Below the pieces are notes generated by a model. It saw only the letters and a program-made list of their open reading frames with translations, was not told the DNA's origin and searched no databases. 44,866 nt of DNA from Mycobacterium helveticum. Its GTDB lineage: Bacteria; Actinomycetota; Actinomycetes; Mycobacteriales; Mycobacteriaceae. The stretch covers positions 1-44,866 of the forward strand of contig NZ_VMQU01000035.1 in the NCBI RefSeq assembly GCF_007714205.1, written 5' to 3'. Position numbers and translations under genes: made by a program. Shown here piece by piece: positions 8,088 through 16,466 of this stretch (positions are counted from its first letter, which is position 1; every line of letters starts with the position of its first letter).

Positions 8088-9676
8088 TGACCGCCTCCAG
8101 GGGGTGCCTCAGCGGGAAGCAGCGCCGCGACCGGCGCCGGCGTGGGCGCCACCGGCCCTGGTACCACGTCCGGCGCGGGCGGCGGTGGGGCTATCGGCAC
8201 TTGCGCGGCCGGCATACCGATCGGCGGCACCACGGGGTACTCGTTGTAGGCGTTCGGCGGCCCTGGTGGGGTTTGCAAAGTGGATTGCACCGGCGGGCCG
8301 TCCGGACCGCCCATCAGTTCGCCTAGCGATTCAGCGGTCAGCAAATTGCGGGTGGCGGGGCTGGGTTGCACGCCTTGCATCCCGGGTGCCGCGATCCAGC
8401 CGGCCTCGAAGTTGCCGTGGGACAGCGGGGTGTCCGGTGAAAATATCCCGGGCACGGTGGTGTCTTTATAGCCGGGCGGCGGCTGCAGCCGCGGTTCGGA
8501 ATAGGCAACCTCTTTGGGCAGTGTCTCACCGGTGCTGAACGGCATGAGGCCGAACGGCAGGTAGTTGAATTTGATCGCGTCCAGGATCGGCGTCAGATAC
8601 TGCGCGCACAGCTCGGCTGAATCCTGATACCCGAGTCGGCTGCTAGCCTGAATCGAGCTGCAGATGAACTCCAGCGGGTTGGCGAAGTTGACGATAGCGG
8701 GGATGGCAGCAAAGGCTGCGTGGCTGGGGTGGTAGTCATTGTTGACGTTGGACAGCAGCGTCGGATACACGTGCAGGATCGTCTCCAAATCGTTCGTGGT
8801 ATCGGGCTGTGTCAGCGGGGTCGTTGCCGCGGACAGGTTGTTGACGTCGCGGACCGCCACCGGGCCGTTGTCGGCGAGGAATTTGCGCAGTACCGGCAGC
8901 AAAGTGTTGAGCTGGGTCACCGCGTCCGCGACTTCGTGGTCGGTCGGGGTTAAAGCAGCGGTGAGCTGAGCCAGGTTGGTGTTCAGCGAGACCAGCTGCT
9001 GCTCGTTGATGCGCAGCGCGCTGAGGAAGGTGGCCAGGCCGCGCAGCACCGCGAACGTTTCACCGCGGCTCTCGTTGAGCGCTGAAAATGCCACCGACAG
9101 GCTATTCAGCGATTTGTTGATTTCGTCGCCCTTGCCGGCCAGGCCGTCGGCGAAAGCTTCGATGGTGTCGCCGAACGGCCCCTTGGGATTTTTCGGTGTG
9201 GGTCCCAGCGCGGTGACCGTCTTGGCGATGTTGTCGCGCAGCTCGTCCCACTCCACCGGAACTTGCGTACGTGCCAGCGGGATCACCGTGTTGTTCGTGA
9301 GCACCGGGCCGCCCTCGTATGGAGGTTCTAATTGGATGTTGCGTGACGCCACCAGCGTGGGGTTGACAATCACCGCGTTGACGTCGGCGGGCACCTTGTA
9401 CTTGTTCTGGTAGTGAAAGACCACTTTCATCTTGTCGCCGGCCGGCTCGACCTGGTCGACCGACCCGGCCGGCACGCCCATGATCGTCACCTGGTCGCCG
9501 GGATAGAGGGCGGTGGTCTGCGCGAAGTAGGCGACGACCGTGTTGGTGGTCAAATTGCGGTAGAGCTGCCGCACCACGACGGCGGCGACCAGGGCTAATG
9601 CCACGGCCAGCGCCGCGACGACGACTGGTTTCGGGTGCAAGTTCCTCACCCGGCGGACATCGAAGAAGCTGGTCAT
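8084..9676 (-). CDS. mceD: Mce family protein MceD
   Basis: A 530-residue Mce protein with an N-terminal membrane anchor at about residues 17-37, an MCE domain at about 40-115 (ALYPGDQVTIMGVPAGSVDQ) and a helical middle. The last roughly 100 residues are rich in Pro, Ala and Gly, a common feature of MceC and MceD. It overlaps mceC and mceE by four bases on either side, consistent with stoichiometric translation of the six subunits. Role: structural and substrate-conducting subunit of the Mce import complex. Confidence 0.92.
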   Translation of the reverse strand: MTSFFDVRRVRNLHPKPVVVAALAVALALVAAVVVRQLYRNLTTNTVVAYFAQTTALYPGDQVTIMGVPAGSVDQVEPAGDKMKVVFHYQNKYKVPADVNAVIVNPTLVASRNIQLEPPYEGGPVLTNNTVIPLARTQVPVEWDELRDNIAKTVTALGPTPKNPKGPFGDTIEAFADGLAGKGDEINKSLNSLSVAFSALNESRGETFAVLRGLATFLSALRINEQQLVSLNTNLAQLTAALTPTDHEVADAVTQLNTLLPVLRKFLADNGPVAVRDVNNLSAATTPLTQPDTTNDLETILHVYPTLLSNVNNDYHPSHAAFAAIPAIVNFANPLEFICSSIQASSRLGYQDSAELCAQYLTPILDAIKFNYLPFGLMPFSTGETLPKEVAYSEPRLQPPPGYKDTTVPGIFSPDTPLSHGNFEAGWIAAPGMQGVQPSPATRNLLTAESLGELMGGPDGPPVQSTLQTPPGPPNAYNEYPVVPPIGMPAAQVPIAPPPPAPDVVPGPVAPTPAPVAALLPAEAPPGGGQ

Positions 9677-11259
9677 CGGCCATTACCTTCCAAGCTTCCG
9701 CCTCCGCCGCCGGGCTGGCTGCCGAATACGCCCGGCGGAATCAATGGGACCGGCAGCTGGGGACCGGGCCCGGGTGGGGCCGGGGGCCCGGGCGGCAGGG
9801 CCGGCGCGAACGTCGACGGCGGCGGTGTCGGACCAGCCGGCGCCAGGTTTTCGGTGCGCGCTCCCGGCGGTGCGTTCCGCGGCAGCGGCACCGGGGTGCC
9901 CGGCAAGTCCGGCGGCGGGTCACCCGGCCGCCCGGCGATGTTGATCCCGGGTGTGGGCGGTAAACCGTTGGGGTTCGGTGCCGATGACTGCACGTCGGTC
10001 AGCGCCGGGTAGGGCCCACTGAGCCCGAACGGGCCCAGGTTTTGGTCGACACCTGCGCACGGCATCGGGTTGCCCGGTCGTGGCAGTAACTCCGGGGTCG
10101 GTGTGTAGGAACACGGCGAGCCCGGTGCCACCGCGGGACCGGGATGGTCCGGGGTGCCCTCCAACACCGGCGGCGCCGGCGGTGGCGCGCCGTTGGGGAA
10201 CCGGGTGCCGTTGGGGTCGGGGAACCGGAATGCGGGCAGGCCCGCGCTGCGCCAGAAGTCCTCGGGGTCGATGCCACGCTTCTTAAACGCTGCGTCCACC
10301 CATGGCTGAATGATCTGGTAGGGGAAGAGATTGAAGAGGGCCACCTTGAAGTAGGGCCCCGACGAGACGAGTTCGGACAGTCCTGCGACGAATCCGCCCA
10401 GTTCGCGCACGGTGGCGGTCAGGTCGTCCTTGCGCTTCACCAGCACATCGCTGACCACGTTGACCTGCTTCAACACGGCGTTGAGGTTGGGATTGTCGTT
10501 GATCAGGCCCTGGACCTGCGCCGAGACCGTTTCGATGTTGCCCAGCAGCGCAGCCACCGCCTGTTGTCGCTGGTTGATGGCGGCCAGCAGGGTCTGCGCG
10601 TTGACCAGCAGCCGGTTGATCTGCTCTCCGTGGACGCCGAGCACGCCGGCCACCTTGCTAGTCTCGCCGAGAAGATGCTGAACCCGCTCGTCGCGCTTGC
10701 CGATGGTGTCGGCGAATCGTTGCACCCCGTTGAGCGCGGCGCTCAAGTGCGGGTAGGTCTGATCAACCGTCTGGATCAGCACCTTCAGCGACTGCTTCAC
10801 GGTCTCGACATCCCAGCCGGACGCCGCCTTGGTAGCGTCGCGGAACGCGTCGTAGATCTGGTAGGGGCTGCTGGTTTGACTCAGGCCCAGCCTACCCCCG
10901 GGGCGTAACCGTGGGCCGCCGCCCGGCTCGATTTCCAGCACCTTCCTGCCCAGGATGGTGTCGGTGCGGATCGACAGGCGGCTTTTGGTGCCGATGGCGT
11001 GGGCGCCCGTCGTGAACGCGATCACCACATGGCCGGTGGCGATTTTCAATTCCTGTACCTTACCGACCTCGACGCCGGTGAGATGCACCTTGTCGCCGAC
11101 ATGCAACCCGCCCGAATCCTTGAAATCGCCGTAATAACGAGGCTGGGCGGCAAGCATCGGCACACTGGTGAAGCTTTGGCCCACCGCGGTGGCGAGCACC
11201 ACCACGATGACGGCCATGATCCCGGTGCGGACCCGGTTCGCCGGTTCGAGCGCCCTCAT
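9673..11259 (-). CDS. mceC: Mce family protein MceC
   Basis: A 528-residue Mce protein. The ATG at 11259 overlaps the mceB stop in an ATGA. The open frame extends 32 codons upstream, but that part lies within mceB and looks noncoding. Residues 12-33 form the membrane anchor and about 40-115 the MCE domain (DSGGLHVGDKVHLTGVEVG). The C-terminal 170 residues are strongly Pro/Gly-rich, with runs of alternating Pro, and are probably extended and surface-exposed. It is the third subunit of the hexamer. The substrate of this particular Mce system is unknown. Confidence 0.92.
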   Translation of the reverse strand: MRALEPANRVRTGIMAVIVVVLATAVGQSFTSVPMLAAQPRYYGDFKDSGGLHVGDKVHLTGVEVGKVQELKIATGHVVIAFTTGAHAIGTKSRLSIRTDTILGRKVLEIEPGGGPRLRPGGRLGLSQTSSPYQIYDAFRDATKAASGWDVETVKQSLKVLIQTVDQTYPHLSAALNGVQRFADTIGKRDERVQHLLGETSKVAGVLGVHGEQINRLLVNAQTLLAAINQRQQAVAALLGNIETVSAQVQGLINDNPNLNAVLKQVNVVSDVLVKRKDDLTATVRELGGFVAGLSELVSSGPYFKVALFNLFPYQIIQPWVDAAFKKRGIDPEDFWRSAGLPAFRFPDPNGTRFPNGAPPPAPPVLEGTPDHPGPAVAPGSPCSYTPTPELLPRPGNPMPCAGVDQNLGPFGLSGPYPALTDVQSSAPNPNGLPPTPGINIAGRPGDPPPDLPGTPVPLPRNAPPGARTENLAPAGPTPPPSTFAPALPPGPPAPPGPGPQLPVPLIPPGVFGSQPGGGGGSLEGNGR

Positions 11260-12296
11260 TGCGGTGTGCACCTTCCCGTCGGCTGTTGGAAGAGCCGCAC
11301 CGTGCGGACCGGACCGTTGGGCTGCAGGCCGTTCAAGGTCAGCGTGATGTCGCACAGGTAGAAGTTGACGAAGTCGCCGTAGGTCCCCAGGCTGCGCCCC
11401 AACAGGTTGATCGCGGTCGGCAATCGATGGGCGAAGTCGTCCAATTGGTCGGCTTTGTCAACGAGCGGTTGCAGGATGCCCTGCGCCGACGCGACCGTCT
11501 TCTGCAGCAGGGGCCGGTTGTCTGCCAGCAGTCCATTGAGCTGACCGGTGGCGTCGCTCAAGTTCGCGACGCTGGCGGCCAGCGGATCGGCCCGATTCGA
11601 CAGGCCGGTGATCAGCGTCTCCAGTTTGACCACGGTCGCGTCGGCCTCTCCCGCGTGTTTGATGATGGAATCCAGCACGGTGTTCAGATTTTTCACCACG
11701 GAACCGATCGCCTCGTCGCGGTCGGCCAAAGCCGACGTCAGCCGCCCGGTTTGATCGAGGATGTCGTTGATCGTGCCGCCCTGGTCCTGGAACACCGTGA
11801 TGATCGCCGCGGCGATGGTGTTGACCTTCTGCGGGTCCAACGCACGCAACACCGGCCGAAAACCCCCGATCAGCGCGTCCAGATCCAACGCGGGCTCGGT
11901 ACGTGACGGTGGGATGAACCCCCTCGGCGGCAAAACCTGGTCGGCGTCCGCGCCGGTGCCGCGCTTGAGCTCAAGGTAGCGCTCACCGATCAGGTTGGCG
12001 TAGCGGATATGCGCGGTGGTCGACTGATACAGCGGAAGAGCCCGGTCCACGTCGAAGTCCACCCGCACGCGTCTGTCGCCGTCGATCAGGCGCACGTTTT
12101 TGACTTTGCCCACCTCGACACCGGAGGCTCGAACGAACTGGCCGGGACGTAATCCGCTGCCTGACGTGAATTCCGCGGAATAGCCGACGGTGTGGTCGAA
12201 TCGCAGCTGGCCGAATATCACGATGGTGATGGCGGTAAAAGCCACTAACACCAGCGAAACGGCGGTGAGTTTGATGGCGCTTGCAGTGATATTCAT
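11256..12296 (-). CDS. mceB: Mce family protein MceB
   Basis: A 346-residue Mce protein starting at MNITASAIKL, whose ATG overlaps the mceA stop (ATGA). Much longer in-frame sequence upstream is a shadow of mceA. The membrane anchor covers about residues 8-30 and the MCE domain 35-115 (SGLRPGQFVRASGVEVGKVK), with the usual coiled or helical remainder. The chain is short and lacks the Pro-rich tail, as is typical of MceB. It is part of the six-subunit import channel. Confidence 0.92.
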   Translation of the reverse strand: MNITASAIKLTAVSLVLVAFTAITIVIFGQLRFDHTVGYSAEFTSGSGLRPGQFVRASGVEVGKVKNVRLIDGDRRVRVDFDVDRALPLYQSTTAHIRYANLIGERYLELKRGTGADADQVLPPRGFIPPSRTEPALDLDALIGGFRPVLRALDPQKVNTIAAAIITVFQDQGGTINDILDQTGRLTSALADRDEAIGSVVKNLNTVLDSIIKHAGEADATVVKLETLITGLSNRADPLAASVANLSDATGQLNGLLADNRPLLQKTVASAQGILQPLVDKADQLDDFAHRLPTAINLLGRSLGTYGDFVNFYLCDITLTLNGLQPNGPVRTVRLFQQPTGRCTPQ

Positions 12297-13510
12297 GGGT
12301 TGATCGTGTACTCCCCCATTTGCCGGCCCCACACGTATTCGGTCGCCCACGGTGTGCCGATCTCGAAATGGTTGTAGGGAACCATGCTGGCGCCGGTATC
12401 GCCCACCAAGGCCGGCGCCGGCCACAAATCCCGGCTGATCTTCTGCCAGCAGCCGGGGGCGCCGCCCGGGCCGCCGCGAGCGTTGACCCTGGGCAGGTTG
12501 TCCGGATAGACATAGGGATTGATGCCGCCCAGCAACAGGCTGTGCCCCTTCAACGAGTAGCCGTTGGCGTTGCCCTCCGCGGCTGCGACCTTCGGTTCCA
12601 ACTCTGCGAAATTGCGGATGGTGCAAAACAGTTCGGGACTGTAGGTGTCCAACAGATCGGTGGTGGGAACCAGCTCGGCCAGTGTCTGCACTAGGTGCGC
12701 GCGACTTTGCTCCAGCACATCGGCACTGGTGTTGCCGAATCCGATGGCGGCCAGCAACGTCGCGTCCAGTTCTTTTTGTTGTCCGTTGAGTGTGCGTGCG
12801 GTAGTGGTGATGTTGGCCAGAAAGCTCCACAGGTCCGGAGACGCGTCGGCGAGGACGTCGGCCACCTGTGCGAGCTTTCGGATGTCGTGGTGCAGTTGAC
12901 CCATCTGCGGGTTGAGGTTGTCGAGGATCTTGTTCCCGTCGGTCAGCGAGGTGCCGAACTTGTCCCCTTGCCCGGCCAGCGCGTCGGCGATGCCACTCAG
13001 TGTCAGATTGAGTTTCACCGGGTCCACCGACTGGGCGATTGAGGTGAGGGTCTCAAACACGGTGTTGATCTCGGTGGTGACTGACCGCACGTCGATGATG
13101 TCTGCGCTGGTGATGGGCGCGCCGGGATTCGTCGGTGAAGCCAGCGCCACGGATTTGCCGCCGAACAGCGTGGTCGCCTTGATCGTGGCGACCACGTTGG
13201 CGGGAATCAGCGGAAAGTATTTCGGTGAGACATTCAAGGTGAATTTCGCGGCCGGCTTGCCGTCGAATTCGGTCTCGCCGATGCTTGCTACCTGGCCGAT
13301 CTCGACCCCGTTGTAGGTCACCTTCGAGCCCGAACCCACCAGCAGTCCGGCGCGGTCGGCGACCAGCGTCAACGACTTTTTCGGCGTGAAGCCACCGGTG
13401 AACTGCACGAAGACCACAGCCGCGATGAGAATGAGGACCGCCACGCCCACGGCGCCGGCCGCCTGATAGATGCGCTTGCGCGACGTGGTGTCACCGATCA
13501 GTGTCGTCAT
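12293..13510 (-). CDS. mceA: Mce family protein MceA
   Basis: A 405-residue Mce protein starting MTTLIGDTTSRKR. The start at 13510 lies four bases after yrbEB. The apparent 41-residue extension is a shadow of yrbEB. A membrane helix spans about residues 14-36, followed by the MCE domain at about 40-120 (RAGLLVGSGSKVTYNGVEIG) and a helical domain. The C-terminal region ends in aromatic-rich sequence (WATEYVWGRQMGEY). MceA is the first periplasmic subunit encoded after the permease genes. The gene stop overlaps mceB. Confidence 0.93.
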   Translation of the reverse strand: MTTLIGDTTSRKRIYQAAGAVGVAVLILIAAVVFVQFTGGFTPKKSLTLVADRAGLLVGSGSKVTYNGVEIGQVASIGETEFDGKPAAKFTLNVSPKYFPLIPANVVATIKATTLFGGKSVALASPTNPGAPITSADIIDVRSVTTEINTVFETLTSIAQSVDPVKLNLTLSGIADALAGQGDKFGTSLTDGNKILDNLNPQMGQLHHDIRKLAQVADVLADASPDLWSFLANITTTARTLNGQQKELDATLLAAIGFGNTSADVLEQSRAHLVQTLAELVPTTDLLDTYSPELFCTIRNFAELEPKVAAAEGNANGYSLKGHSLLLGGINPYVYPDNLPRVNARGGPGGAPGCWQKISRDLWPAPALVGDTGASMVPYNHFEIGTPWATEYVWGRQMGEYTINP

Positions 13511-13514
13511 GGCA

Positions 13515-14384
13515 CTACACCGTGAGGTTGAAGTTGGGGTCGACGCCGTAGAGCGCCAACGAGGCGAACATAGCGACCACCACGACGCCGACCAGCGAGA
13601 ACCGCATGGAGCGACCGACACTTTCACCGACACCCGCCGGCCCCCCGGATGCGGTGAACCCGTAGTAGCAGTGCGTGATCATCACGATCACCGCGATGAT
13701 GACGGCTTCGACGAAGGACCAGAACACGTCATCGGGTCGCAAGAACGTCTGGAAGTAGTGGTTGTACGTGCCGCTGGATTGCCCATAGATGACCGTGGTG
13801 ACGAGCTGCGGCGACAGAAACGCCATGACCATCGCCAGTGCGTAGAGCGGCAGGATCACCACGATCGCGGCGATGAGCCGCGTCGATGCCAGGAACGCGA
13901 CCGAATCGATCCCCATCACCTCCAGGGCGTCGATCTCCTCGCTGATGCGCATCGCGCCCAGCTCGGCGGTGGCCCCGGCGCCGACCGTGGCGGCCAGGGC
14001 GATCCCCGTCACCACCGGGCCGGCAATGCGCACGTTGACCAGCGCGGAGAAAAACCCGGTGAAGACCTCGACACCGATGTTGCCCAGCGACGCGAAACCC
14101 TGGATAGCCACCAGCGACGCCCCCGACAGTGTCACGAAACCGACGATCACCACAGTCCCGCCGACGACGGCCAACGCCCCGGTGCCCATGCCGATCTGGG
14201 CGATGAGCCGGACGGTCTCGGCCCGGTAACGGCTCAACGTAAACGGGATGCGGCCCACGCTCGACACCGCGAACGTCACCATCTCTCCGAAGGCTTCCAG
14301 AACCCGACCCGGACCTCCGATGACTCGGTCAAGTCCAGACACGGTGCGCGGGAAACGCGTTCGTATTACTGCAGCGTTGGCCAT
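13515..14384 (-). CDS. yrbEB: YrbE-type permease subunit B of the Mce transporter
   Basis: A 289-residue MlaE/YrbE-family integral membrane protein with about five to six hydrophobic segments. It carries the family signature loop EEIDALEVMGID, which contacts the ATPase (usually MceG, encoded elsewhere). The ATG at 14384 follows the yrbEA stop by one base. The open frame can be read nine codons further, but into yrbEA. Together with YrbEA it forms the membrane permease that receives substrate from the MceA-F channel. Confidence 0.93.
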   Translation of the reverse strand: MANAAVIRTRFPRTVSGLDRVIGGPGRVLEAFGEMVTFAVSSVGRIPFTLSRYRAETVRLIAQIGMGTGALAVVGGTVVIVGFVTLSGASLVAIQGFASLGNIGVEVFTGFFSALVNVRIAGPVVTGIALAATVGAGATAELGAMRISEEIDALEVMGIDSVAFLASTRLIAAIVVILPLYALAMVMAFLSPQLVTTVIYGQSSGTYNHYFQTFLRPDDVFWSFVEAVIIAVIVMITHCYYGFTASGGPAGVGESVGRSMRFSLVGVVVVAMFASLALYGVDPNFNLTV

Positions 14385-14385
14385 G

Positions 14386-15183
14386 TCAGTGCCCCGTCCC
14401 GAATCGCACACCTATAGCGGTCAAAACAACGTTGACCGCGAAAAGGGCTATCACGCACAAGACCACAGTTTCGTTGACGGCCGTACCCACGCCCTTTGGG
14501 CCGCCGGACACGGTCAGACCCCGGTAGCAGCCGACCAGCCCGGCGATCAGTCCGAATGACACGGCCTTAACCGTCGCGATGACCACCTCGGGAAGTCCGG
14601 TGATCAGGGTCAATGTGGATAGATACGCACCGGCCGACACATGCTGGAGATACACACCGAAGATGAAGCCACCGGCCAGGCCCACGATGGTCACCAAGCC
14701 GCTGAGCAGGCCGGCCACCAGGGTCGCTGCCAGAACTCGGGGCACGACCAGGCGGCGGATGGGGTCGATGCCCATCACCTCCAGGGCGTCGATCTCCTCC
14801 CGGATGGTCCGCGCACCCAGATCTGCGCAAATGGCGGTGGAACCAATCCCTGCGATCACCAGCACCGTAGTCAGCGGGCCCAATTGCGTCACGGCGCCGA
14901 TTGCCGCGCCGGCTCCGGAAACGTCTGCCGCACCGAACTCAGCCAGCAAAAGGTTCAACGTAAACGTCAACAATACGGTCAGTGGTATCGCGGCCAAAAT
15001 GGTCGGCAAGAGCGTCACGCTCAGCAGAAACCAGCTCTGCAGGATCAGCTCACGCCACTCTAGGGGCCAGCGAAACAAGGCTTTACCGGTAAGCGCGTAC
15101 ATTCGCGCGAACCCGCCGGCATGTGCGAGCGGGCCGCTAAGCCGGTTACCGACGTAACCGACGAAACCCACCGTACCCGTCAC
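14386..15183 (-). CDS. yrbEA: YrbE-type permease subunit A of the Mce transporter
   Basis: A 265-residue MlaE/YrbE permease and the first gene of the mce operon. The signature EEIDALEVMGIDP is present at about residues 130-142, flanked by hydrophobic helices. It starts at GTG 15183 with GGGAG eight bases upstream. An AT-rich stretch at 15199-15215 may be the core promoter. The following yrbEB is one base away. With an MceG-type ATPase, not in this window, it would power import of a hydrophobic compound. The shared palindrome at 15496 lies about 310 bases upstream. Confidence 0.93.
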   Translation of the reverse strand: MTGTVGFVGYVGNRLSGPLAHAGGFARMYALTGKALFRWPLEWRELILQSWFLLSVTLLPTILAAIPLTVLLTFTLNLLLAEFGAADVSGAGAAIGAVTQLGPLTTVLVIAGIGSTAICADLGARTIREEIDALEVMGIDPIRRLVVPRVLAATLVAGLLSGLVTIVGLAGGFIFGVYLQHVSAGAYLSTLTLITGLPEVVIATVKAVSFGLIAGLVGCYRGLTVSGGPKGVGTAVNETVVLCVIALFAVNVVLTAIGVRFGTGH

Positions 15184-15656
15184 CGCTGCTCCCTCACGAT
15201 ATTTATATTTATGTAGCCGGCTATGGCGCGTTGGCGCTCAACTAACGCCAACATCAAACTCCAACGGCGCCATCTCCGACGGCGAAGTCACTGTAGCGAC
15301 TTCGGCATGGTTTGGGGCGAGATATCGTACGCATACCCCGTTCCTTCGGCCATCGAAGCCCAGTTCGGCGAAACACCGCGATCTAAGGGTCATCGCAGTC
15401 AGAGCCATAGCGAGTTGTTTTCCTGTGAATGAACGGTATTCGTGACGCACGCGAGCGGAATAACGCTAAGCGATGACCTGACGGCGCGTGTGCCGCGTTC
15501 CGCGTTGCGGAACGCCGATGAGTGGATCGGCCAATGAGGTGTCTCGGCCGGAGGCTTGAGGTTGGCCGGGCCCAGTCCTCGACGTGCAACACCCGAAGCG
15601 CGGCCACCGAGTCTCGGTCGCCGGGTCCCCCCTTTTTTTGCCCGTGGCTGTTCTGA
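15184..15656. other. Upstream/leader region of the mce operon without a supported gene
   Basis: About 470 bases with no convincing gene. Next to yrbEA is an AT-rich block (15199-15215) that could hold a -10 element on the minus strand. A 70-codon minus-strand frame (15238-15450) exists, but it has no ribosome site, mixed codon use and no recognisable motif, so I do not call it. A near-perfect palindrome at 15496-15514 is listed separately. Confidence 0.5.
15496..15514. promoter_or_regulatory. Candidate operator upstream of the mce operon (GTTCC-N7-GGAAC)
   Basis: The sequence CGTTCCGCGTTGCGGAACG is a palindrome with eight-base arms around a three-base centre. It fits the GTTCC-N7-GGAAC pattern found before the catabolic operons. 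It lies about 313 bases upstream of yrbEA, much farther than the sites before the other operons. A long leader or an upstream transcription start would be needed for it to control mce. Its identity as an operator is inferred from recurrence. Confidence 0.5.
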
Positions 15657-15743
15657 TCAGATCAGATAGATCCGATCAAGGCATTCCACATCGAGCAGCA
15701 GATGCCCGTCCAGCAGATCGTTTACCGTCACCACCGCAGCCAT
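15657..15743 (-). pseudogene. Short decayed coding remnant
   Basis: A 28-codon minus-strand frame reads MAAVVTVNDLLDGHLLLD followed by VECLDRIYLI and a stop. The phrase NDLLDGH...ECLDRIYL reminds me of the N-terminus of a conserved actinobacterial protein whose name I cannot give with certainty. The remainder is missing, and G/C-rich noncoding sequence follows. It sits next to the broken IS256-type transposase and is probably part of the same scar. Low confidence. Confidence 0.3.
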
Positions 15744-15759
15744 GGCTACAAGCCTGCTC

Positions 15760-16054
15760 TGCCCAACCAGCCTTGACCAGCACCGGCGCCAAGGCGAGGC
15801 CGCGAACACCGAAGGGCGGGCTCGGACCGCCTCTCAACCAGCGACCAGCCGCAACGACCACACCCCCACCCGGCCACCCACCTCGGCGGTCCGAGGCCCC
15901 TGGACGCAACTCGCACCGATCACCGCGCTCAATTCCGCATCGATCAGTGCCTGATAGAGCGTTTCAGCGGCTCGCTTTCAGTAACACGGTCAACGGCATC
16001 GGCATTGCGCAGTGCATCGAGCACCTCCAACAAGGCAGACTGATCCAGGGCCAT
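15760..16054 (-). pseudogene. IS256-type transposase, frameshifted N-terminal remnant
   Basis: Starting at ATG 16054 with a GAGGAAC ribosome site, the frame reads MALDQSALLEVLDALRNADA and then VDRVTESEP. The homologous sequence continues in another frame as ETLYQALIDAELSAVIGA before similarity fades. This is the N-terminal region of an IS256/mutator-family transposase carrying a frameshift near 15963 and a degenerate remainder. The catalytic DDE domain is absent. The element has damaged the neighbouring E1-alpha-like gene. It is inactive and serves as a scar between the mce and catabolic parts. The 3' boundary is approximate. Confidence 0.6.
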
Positions 16055-16145
16055 CGCGATGTTCCTCTCGGTAGTGATACTTGGCGTTTTCACCACAGAG
16101 ACCCACGCGATGGCCCCTCTACCATCAGGACCGACACGCCGCCAT

Positions 16146-16370
16146 CTACACCACGCCCGGGGACGTCAATCGAGTCGCGTGCCAATGTCCCGTGTAGCGG
16201 GAGCCGAGCAGCTCACCGTGGCGGTACATGCTGACCATCCGGTCCTCGACGGCGCTATGCAGCGCCATCGTGCGAAACATCCGCAAGTACAGGTCGCGGT
16301 CGGGTGCGTCGGTGGCTCCCGGGCGCCGGGCGTCCGCGGTCGGCTCGGTTGTCTTGCCGGTGAACGTCAT
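16146..16370 (-). pseudogene. Truncated E1-alpha-type thiamine-diphosphate dehydrogenase
   Basis: From ATG 16370 (GAAAGGA ribosome site) about 64 residues match the N-terminus of E1 component alpha subunits of 2-oxoacid or acetoin dehydrogenases, with LYLRMFRTMALHSAVEDRMV and GELLGSRYTGHWH. Intact relatives continue for about 250 further residues with the thiamine-diphosphate motif. Here similarity stops at about 16179, where IS256-type end sequence takes over, and the frame ends ten codons later. It is therefore an insertion- or deletion-truncated gene. It lies 96 bases after dmpD and may once have served the lower catabolic pathway. Confidence 0.6.
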
Positions 16371-16466
16371 CGTCCTTTCGCCCTCTCACAACTCCGTGTC
16401 GCCGAACCGGCCGGCCCAAACCGACCGTCCTGTACTCTTCTGACCGCCCTCGCGCAGGCCGTTGTC

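Noticed and set aside
11256..12830. Extended 524-codon reading frame for mceB
   Set aside because: The first 178 codons overlap mceA in another frame and lack protein-like character. The ATGA overlap at 12296 marks the real start.
15238..15450. A 70-codon minus-strand frame upstream of yrbEA, about 46 bases from the 15496 palindrome
   Set aside because: The spacing to the palindrome is like that of real genes in the regulon, but there is no ribosome site, codon use is unlike neighbours and no motif is recognisable.
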